Shown here one piece after another: positions 58,486-64,000 of a stretch of DNA of 64,000 nucleotides. The position numbers were made by a program, and so were the translations under genes. Source of the stretch: Torulaspora globosa. Taxonomy: Eukaryota > Ascomycota > Saccharomycetes > Saccharomycetales > Saccharomycetaceae. The stretch covers positions 620,001-684,000 of the forward strand of contig NC_050731.1 of the NCBI RefSeq assembly GCF_014133895.1, in the 5' to 3' direction. Each line of letters starts with the position of its first letter. Position 1 is the first letter of the stretch. The notes below the pieces were generated by a model. The model ran no database searches, was not told where the DNA came from, and was given only the letters and a program-made list of their open reading frames with translations.

Positions 58486-58803
58486 ATACGATGATGTTAG
58501 TATAAAAATATGATATCAAAACGCTCAAAAGCAGGAAACCCATCACATACTCGCAATCAATTGATATATTCAAGTCAATCAGCTAAATTGGCTGCCACGT
58601 CAGTCACATACGGCTTCTTAAAGGTCTTGGTCTGTTGGTTTACACTCAAGTCCCAGGTCTAGAGTGCCAACTATTTTATTATCCAGGTGAAATACTGTCG
58701 TAAGAATGCTAATAGATGCTTATGGTAACATTGATACAATATAGATATACACGGTCTAGCAGTACAGTAGTGCGCTGAAGGACTCATGTCACTCGCTTTT
58801 TCT
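58486..58803 (+). repeat. Direct repeat copy B: duplicated NSP1-MHP1 spacer with intron relic
   Basis: This is the second copy of the 55541-55856 repeat. It overlaps the last codons of MHP1 at one end and carries a relic of the NSP1 intron at the other: donor GTATGT and branch TACTAAC are kept, but the acceptor TATAG became TATGAG, and no NSP1 exon follows. Reb1 core is lost. Confidence 0.85.
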
Positions 58804-61800
58804 TTCTTTCTGTATGCTGTCTAGGACCTGATCATATGCGGCGTCGATCGCTTCTTTTTCGTCCTTATGAGTCTCAGGTTCTGGCGATTCTATCAGGTCT
58901 TGATGCGCGCCCGAGGACTGCCTGTCGGTAGCGCCAGTCCCATCCGCAGGAGAAGGTTGCGGTGATAATGCCACGAGCTTTTCGTGAGCCCCGTCGTGAG
59001 CCCCGTCATGTTTCTTGAAAATGTCATGAAGATGATAGCCCTGGTTATGCAGCTCATCGATAACGTCCACAACTGTGGAGACATTTGTCTTGAGAAGAAG
59101 GTCCTTGATTTGGTCACTGTCAAGAGATTCTGCTGCGCGGCCCAACAGGTCTTTGTCAATTGGGAGCCCGTCCTCGCTTGCAAATCTCTCCACGTTTTTC
59201 ATCATCAAGTCGGACTTTCTAAACACTTTCCCTTCTTCTTGTGTTTGATATGATACTTTACGTGAAGAACCCTCGTCCTCATCACGAAGTTCCACCGTGT
59301 CATCAGCACGCGGGTTAAAGTCCTCGACGTCAGGTCTACCAAAGGGAAGCAGGGCAGAATGACCACTTTGATTGAATGCTGACGAGTAAAGTACTGTCGA
59401 CGTTGGTACCAACGAGGCATCTGAAGGCTCTAAATATCTGCTCTTAATGAACTGATCTGCTTCACACATATCTGGAAGTATGTGCGCGCTCTTGTTAGCA
59501 AATTCTTTATCATCCTTTCGGACGCCAGATGCCAAATGCCTTTCCTGCAATAATTTGATACCTTTCTCGAAACTTGCGTCTATGAAGCATAGTCTGATTA
59601 ATGTTTCTTTGCCCTCTGTACTCAACTGACCTTTAACTCTGATATCAAAAAGGTCTTTCACCACCTTCTTGATCTTTTTTCTTGCAGCAGTCACTTTTTC
59701 GATATAGCCCTCGACTAACTTGTCGTAGGATTTTCCATCCTTGAAACTGTCGGTCAATAGAATAGACAATTCCTCTTGCAAGTTGGATAGGTTGTCTCCA
59801 ACGTCAAGGCATTTAGGATTGCTAGGCTTACCGTTGTTTGTTTTCACTTTATTCAGTTCACTCTCCACATTTCTCATTGTGTAAAGCGAAAGCTTCTCTT
59901 TGATACTGGGAGGCATGCAAGCATAATCGATGTCCAGGGTGATCAATGATGAACTTTTGCGAACTGCTTCCGCTAATGCCTTGCAAGAGGCTAAATCGAA
60001 TTTGGTCCCTAACATGGAGAGATAGTTCAGCCTTGTGCAAAGCGGAAACATTTCCGCCAACATGACTACCGCGGTAGATTCCAATCCTTCGTAATCGAGA
60101 TGCAAACGAACGAGGTTGACGAAAACGGGTAAACATTTTACCAATGTACTCAAGCAATTCGGAAACATTTTAGGATTGTTGGATAGGTCTAAAAACTTGA
60201 GGTTCTCACAATAGCATAGAACACTTAACAGCCTTAACACCTCATTATTGTCACTGGTGTTACCGGATCCCACTTCCAACCCAGTGCAGTTCAAAGAAAT
60301 GTACTTCAATACGTTCTTCTCACCTTTGTTGCGTATTTTATCCAGAACAGCGTTACTGAAAGCGGATAATTTTCCTTTCAAATCATTGAACCCGACATCT
60401 AAGCCAGTGACATTCGACTGGAGAATCCATTTAGCCAACATATCACACTGCTCCTTAGTCAAGCAATTGTATGCAAGTCCCAGCCTCTGCGTGGCAATAC
60501 ATGCAACTTCTATGAAATTCTCAAACTGATCCTGTGGCATTTGAGCTCCAGATATGATGATCTCTTCAAGCCCGCCTCTCTTAGCAATGGACGCAGCAAG
60601 AAGGTTCCAATTCATTTCTTTTCGACTTTGAAGATCGCATTCCATCCTAATAATGTTATTCTTTAAGGACGATTTGGAAGGTTTTTGGACATTGGTCTTT
60701 ATAATAGGCACCATAGTCAAGTCCAGAGCGGTCAATGATGTAGCTTTCGAAACGTAGTAACATAAAATTTTCCATCCCTCGTGGTCCAAAGAAGTATTTC
60801 TAAGAGATAGCTTTTCGAATCCCTTTTTGTTCACCAGAGCACTTAAAATTACTCTGAACATATCGACGCTTAAAGTGACACCATCTAACGAAAGGCACAA
60901 AACAGGGGCAATACTAAGAAAGTCACTGAAGGACCAAATCTCAACCATTGAAGGCCTTGGATTTCGCAACTGCAAAAGTGGGATGGGATCAGTCGAGCCT
61001 TTCTTCAATTGCTTCATGGTAGCAGGAATTGGCAAAATTTCTCTCAGATGACAGCAACGAGTATAAACGACATCATGTGGAAGTTTTGCGTCCCTTGGTG
61101 GAAGTGTCTCTTCGCTTACGACAGATTCTTGAGAAATCATGGAGGAAAGAGATGTTTGGGAATTTGTGCCCGTCGCACGCCTACTCACCATTGGCTTATC
61201 AATCTTGACCCGACTAGCGATGTTACTCACTTTGACTTCCTCTTCATTGTTTGTTGACGTTCGTCTAAGCTCACCGACCTGTGAACTCGCCACTGTCTCA
61301 GTTGCGAGCGGTTCGTCTTTTCTTCCCTGCATCTCTCGGTCAGGTTCCGAGCTACTCGGAGAACTGGCTCTGGGTGCCATCTGTTCTTGTTTCCTTACAT
61401 CATTGCTTTGTCTTACATCATCATCTTGCTCAACTAAAAGTCTCAATTGTCCAGTCCCGCCAACCACGACACCGGAGCTTGCGTTTTCCATAACCTTTCT
61501 CCTTTCCTCAGGTGTCAGCCTATGGATCACAACAGAACCATCGGGTTTCACCTCCACTTCACCTTGGCGAGGGTGCTTACTGCAAATTTGCTGAGGGGGG
61601 TCATTGAAGTAGGTGCTAGTAGCAAAGGAAACATGCTTCAAAGCCTTCATGCACTCCAAACCTGGAACAACTTCAGCACGGCCGGGATCAAAAAACCCTG
61701 TTTTTTTCTCTGCCGTACTTTCTCTACGTTCGGAAGACAATTCTTCCCTGGTCGTGTCAGCACTACTCACGTTAGTTCCACCATAGGAAGTGACTTTCTT

Positions 61801-62913
61801 CAGAAAAGCACCAAATTTATGAGATGATGAAGGGGTTGTAGTGGAAGAGGATGCAGAATCTGAATCTGAATCTGAGCCAGAATTAGATCGGGGCTTCTCT
61901 CGAGTGGTCTTGAGAGCTGGCGGTAACTTTGATCTTTTAGGATGCGGCGGGATTGGTCTTCCCTTAGCATCGTATTTCTTAGCTTTGGGTTTCTCCTCCT
62001 TAATTTCAGCAAGATTATCGTCTATAGAGAACGAAGCAGTCTTAGATCGACTCAAAAATCCGTTCTGATTATTTCTTGATATCGAGCTCCTTTCGTTGAA
62101 TGCGGCCACTGAGTAACCCTTTGACTTATAATATTCCAGAAATTCCATGAGACGCGGATCTCTGCCATCATTGCCTTCGGCATTCATCTTAGCACTGGTC
62201 ACATCATCTCTGCACGCACAGCCAGACTGGGAATCATGACGATGATAATGACTGCTATGTTCATCCAAAACTGTAGATGCTGTCTTTGACCTTGCAAGAG
62301 GAGCGCCTTGATCACCGTCCTCATCCTCTTTTAGGAAAGGTAGCCGAGAGTCAACTACTTCAACTGTACTGGATCTTCTGCTAAAAGGCCTGTTCGACAG
62401 CTTTGTGTTATTATTTCCAGTAACTGGTAACGATTCGTTCTTCGATTTGTTCTTTCTGCTAAATAAGCTCTTGAAGAACCCCATTCTCCTTTCGCCATTG
62501 TGTGACTGCTGCCTGAACTCTGATTCAGAGATTGACGCACCTCTCGGACGCGGCCCACTTGCATAATTGCTCCCAGTCGCTGAAGACAGCGACTTTGTTC
62601 TTCTCAATTCAGAAGAGCCTGTGGCGGCATTAATGCCACTGGCCGCTGAAAGTTCAGTAACTGCTGATGAGTTCCGATGCGTCTTCCTGTTGTCTACTTG
62701 ATCACCTTTAACAATTTTTGCGATCGGGATGTCGCTGAGAGGATCTCCGCTCTCTATCGAGCCCGACCGGGATCGTAGCGGCCTGCTCAGCGACCCCTCC
62801 ACAACTGCAGGTTGGTTGGTATCCAAATTTCTTGCTCCAATCAACCAATCGACATCCAAACTTCCAACCTGGTGCTCTTTTAACAGTTTCTGAGGGTCCT
62901 GCATGCTCTTCAT
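58789..62913 (-). CDS. MHP1: Microtubule-associated protein Mhp1
   Basis: The 1374-residue protein matches YJL042W (1398 residues). The N-terminus MQDPQKLLKEHQVGSLDVDWLIG is conserved, so the real start may be the second ATG at 62904. The first 470 residues are disordered, with Ser, Arg and Asp-rich stretches. Residues about 620-1030 contain leucine-rich-repeat-like units (LTALDLTMVPI, LKFLDLSNNPK, LNYLSML). A charged helical region follows and the tail is Glu and Lys-rich. Mhp1 was described as essential for microtubule organisation; its biochemical role is little known. The gene ends inside repeat copy B. Confidence 0.9.
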   Translation of the reverse strand: MKSMQDPQKLLKEHQVGSLDVDWLIGARNLDTNQPAVVEGSLSRPLRSRSGSIESGDPLSDIPIAKIVKGDQVDNRKTHRNSSAVTELSAASGINAATGSSELRRTKSLSSATGSNYASGPRPRGASISESEFRQQSHNGERRMGFFKSLFSRKNKSKNESLPVTGNNNTKLSNRPFSRRSSTVEVVDSRLPFLKEDEDGDQGAPLARSKTASTVLDEHSSHYHRHDSQSGCACRDDVTSAKMNAEGNDGRDPRLMEFLEYYKSKGYSVAAFNERSSISRNNQNGFLSRSKTASFSIDDNLAEIKEEKPKAKKYDAKGRPIPPHPKRSKLPPALKTTREKPRSNSGSDSDSDSASSSTTTPSSSHKFGAFLKKVTSYGGTNVSSADTTREELSSERRESTAEKKTGFFDPGRAEVVPGLECMKALKHVSFATSTYFNDPPQQICSKHPRQGEVEVKPDGSVVIHRLTPEERRKVMENASSGVVVGGTGQLRLLVEQDDDVRQSNDVRKQEQMAPRASSPSSSEPDREMQGRKDEPLATETVASSQVGELRRTSTNNEEEVKVSNIASRVKIDKPMVSRRATGTNSQTSLSSMISQESVVSEETLPPRDAKLPHDVVYTRCCHLREILPIPATMKQLKKGSTDPIPLLQLRNPRPSMVEIWSFSDFLSIAPVLCLSLDGVTLSVDMFRVILSALVNKKGFEKLSLRNTSLDHEGWKILCYYVSKATSLTALDLTMVPIIKTNVQKPSKSSLKNNIIRMECDLQSRKEMNWNLLAASIAKRGGLEEIIISGAQMPQDQFENFIEVACIATQRLGLAYNCLTKEQCDMLAKWILQSNVTGLDVGFNDLKGKLSAFSNAVLDKIRNKGEKNVLKYISLNCTGLEVGSGNTSDNNEVLRLLSVLCYCENLKFLDLSNNPKMFPNCLSTLVKCLPVFVNLVRLHLDYEGLESTAVVMLAEMFPLCTRLNYLSMLGTKFDLASCKALAEAVRKSSSLITLDIDYACMPPSIKEKLSLYTMRNVESELNKVKTNNGKPSNPKCLDVGDNLSNLQEELSILLTDSFKDGKSYDKLVEGYIEKVTAARKKIKKVVKDLFDIRVKGQLSTEGKETLIRLCFIDASFEKGIKLLQERHLASGVRKDDKEFANKSAHILPDMCEADQFIKSRYLEPSDASLVPTSTVLYSSAFNQSGHSALLPFGRPDVEDFNPRADDTVELRDEDEGSSRKVSYQTQEEGKVFRKSDLMMKNVERFASEDGLPIDKDLLGRAAESLDSDQIKDLLLKTNVSTVVDVIDELHNQGYHLHDIFKKHDGAHDGAHEKLVALSPQPSPADGTGATDRQSSGAHQDLIESPEPETHKDEKEAIDAAYDQVLDSIQKERKSE

Positions 62914-63520
62914 GAACCAAAACTCTATCCAAGAAGCTTAGGGGCTGCTCTATCTTAAAACTGTCTTTCAACCCCCGTCTAAAATAATTCAACAACAAAC
63001 TAGGTTCACAGTTCACTCACAAAGATCTGACTGCCATGAAGTAAACTCTCTATCCCTCTATGTCGTCTTTCTCGAGAATCCAGCGACTAAATTACCTTTT
63101 CCTTCAAGAAAAAACCCCTCCCTTGATCAGGCTGGCTCCGACATCTCTGGCTGGTGCGGAACGTGTGGGTACGACTATGTCTCTCCCAGTACGACTATGT
63201 CTCTCCCACACTGACTGCGAAATTTTTACTGCATGTCGCCCGCCTTTCTGGAGTCCCCATTCGTACAAGGGTTTAACCGGGTTTCCCCTAAGCATGTCCT
63301 CTATCTAGCCAACCTGCAATCGGAAGAACAGATGCACATAGCGGCGATAACCGCTGATTAGCATTACCTATCTGATACACGGGACATCGGATTGGCTTCC
63401 AGCAAAGCCGCATTACCACCACTTCGATCACGCGCCACAGTCTTGTTCTTGAACGAGTACGCAAGTTGAAGGGCGAGATAAACTCAGAGGCAGCTTCCTT
63501 GTGCCTGGCGCTAAACTATC
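62914..63520. other. MHP1 upstream region
   Basis: About 600 bp upstream of MHP1. It contains the 20-bp tandem repeat at 63169-63208. Frames at 63060-63308 and 63104-63295 are short and lack similarity. Confidence 0.45.
63169..63208 (+). repeat. Perfect 20-bp tandem duplication
   Basis: The unit gtacgactatgtctctccca occurs twice in a row (63169-63188 and 63189-63208) with no difference. It is probably a recent slippage or duplication event in the MHP1 upstream region. Confidence 0.9.
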
Positions 63521-63784
63521 TTATTGCCTGCCAGTTAATTGCAGATCCACTGCTGGGTATAGTTCAATGGCAGCAACTGCGGGATTCTCAGATGTGGTAT
63601 CTCGTTTCGACCTGTACGCTTCGCCTCCTGTAACCTGACAATTCTTCTTTTCTATCGTTGTCTGGAGTGGTTCTTTCTTGCTTGTTTTGTCCTGGTATTT
63701 ATATTCGCGGATAGCTCGGCGGCTAAAAAGCTGGCTAAGCAGTAGAGTGAGTAGGCAGGCTAAGCCTGACAAAATAAGGACCAT
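63521..63784 (-). CDS. Hypothetical small single-pass membrane protein
   Basis: An ATG-initiated 87-codon frame has a membrane segment at residues 2-20 (LILSGLACLLTLLLSQLF) followed by Arg-Arg and a hydrophilic tail of 65 residues. I do not recognise it. The signal-anchor shape followed by a basic stop-transfer patch is what a real small membrane protein would show, but a chance frame of this length is also possible. It is upstream of MHP1 on the same strand. Confidence 0.3.
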   Translation of the reverse strand: MVLILSGLACLLTLLLSQLFSRRAIREYKYQDKTSKKEPLQTTIEKKNCQVTGGEAYRSKRDTTSENPAVAAIELYPAVDLQLTGRQ

Positions 63785-64000
63785 GTAGCAGGAAGTAAGT
63801 GAAATTGGCTGAAATGCCGGTTCTGGAACAGCAATCGCTGCTCTTTTGTACTGTAGAATATGCGGTCACTCATGTTGGAAGAGTCAACGGAGGAAACCAG
63901 TAGGAACCTGGTTAACCGAAGGCTGTGGTGTCGCGTTGCAGCTGAGGAGATCAAATAGTATGTCCGATGTGTTGGTGCTTTATTGGTTCACTCTGGCCTC
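63785..64000. other. Right window edge
   Basis: The last 216 bases contain only short frames without similarity. Confidence 0.4.

Noticed and set aside
55541..58803. Flanking repeats as long terminal repeats of a retrotransposon
   Set aside because: They lack TG...CA ends, no gag or pol is seen between them, and they correspond to the NSP1-MHP1 spacer.
61139..61594. 151-codon antisense frame in MHP1
   Set aside because: It is a shadow of the disordered, Ser-rich region of MHP1.

Overview
The window is nuclear DNA of a budding yeast in the family Saccharomycetaceae. Nearly every protein is easily recognised against Saccharomyces cerevisiae. Introns use GTATGT and TACTAAC, and the tRNAs match baker's yeast almost base for base. 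Gene order interleaves genes that S. cerevisiae holds on two sister tracks (chr VIII with IV, VIII with XI). RPS27 sits between MYO1 (chr VIII neighbour) and RSM22/SRP102 (chr XI neighbours), and SLT2 and AAP1 each stand where S. cerevisiae has a duplicate pair. This is what a lineage that never went through the whole-genome duplication looks like (Torulaspora, Zygosaccharomyces or Lachancea type). I cannot name the species.

Layout. 1-12 kb: 3' end of NCP1, MRX10 (DUF155), a PHM6-position membrane protein, exosome RRP45, RNase H2 subunit RNH202, the YHR045W orthologue, INM1, AAP1. 12-19 kb, partly GC-rich: FSH1, SMF2, RCN1, COX6, ELF1, CIC1 and a GCR1_C-domain DNA-binding protein. 19-42 kb: ERC1, RRM3, SLT2, YHI9, DAP2, RPN1, VMA16, THR1, MAS2, MYO1. 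43-47.5 kb: RPS27 (spliced), RSM22, SRP102 and a DPM2-like small membrane protein. 47.67-47.83 kb: a tRNA-Arg/tRNA-Asp tandem pair. 48-63 kb: NUP192, NSP1 (spliced, start codon assembled by splicing), an RSB1 cassette, MHP1.

Most genes are housekeeping and are not arranged as functional operons. Promoter motifs fit gene function: Gcn4 sites at THR1 and YHI9, a PACE box at RPN1, an MCB at RNH202, RRPE with PAC-like repeats at CIC1, CCAAT at COX6, an Rlm1/MEF2 site at the MAPK gene SLT2, and Reb1-like sites near MYO1, RPS27, NUP192 and NSP1.

The most unusual region is 55.54-58.80 kb. The NSP1-MHP1 intergenic spacer, including the NSP1 promoter and its 5' intron, is present twice as a diverged direct repeat of about 310 bp. 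The copies flank an inserted segment with an intact RSB1 and a degraded, unidentified stretch. No Ty element, LTR, CRISPR array or centromere was recognised.
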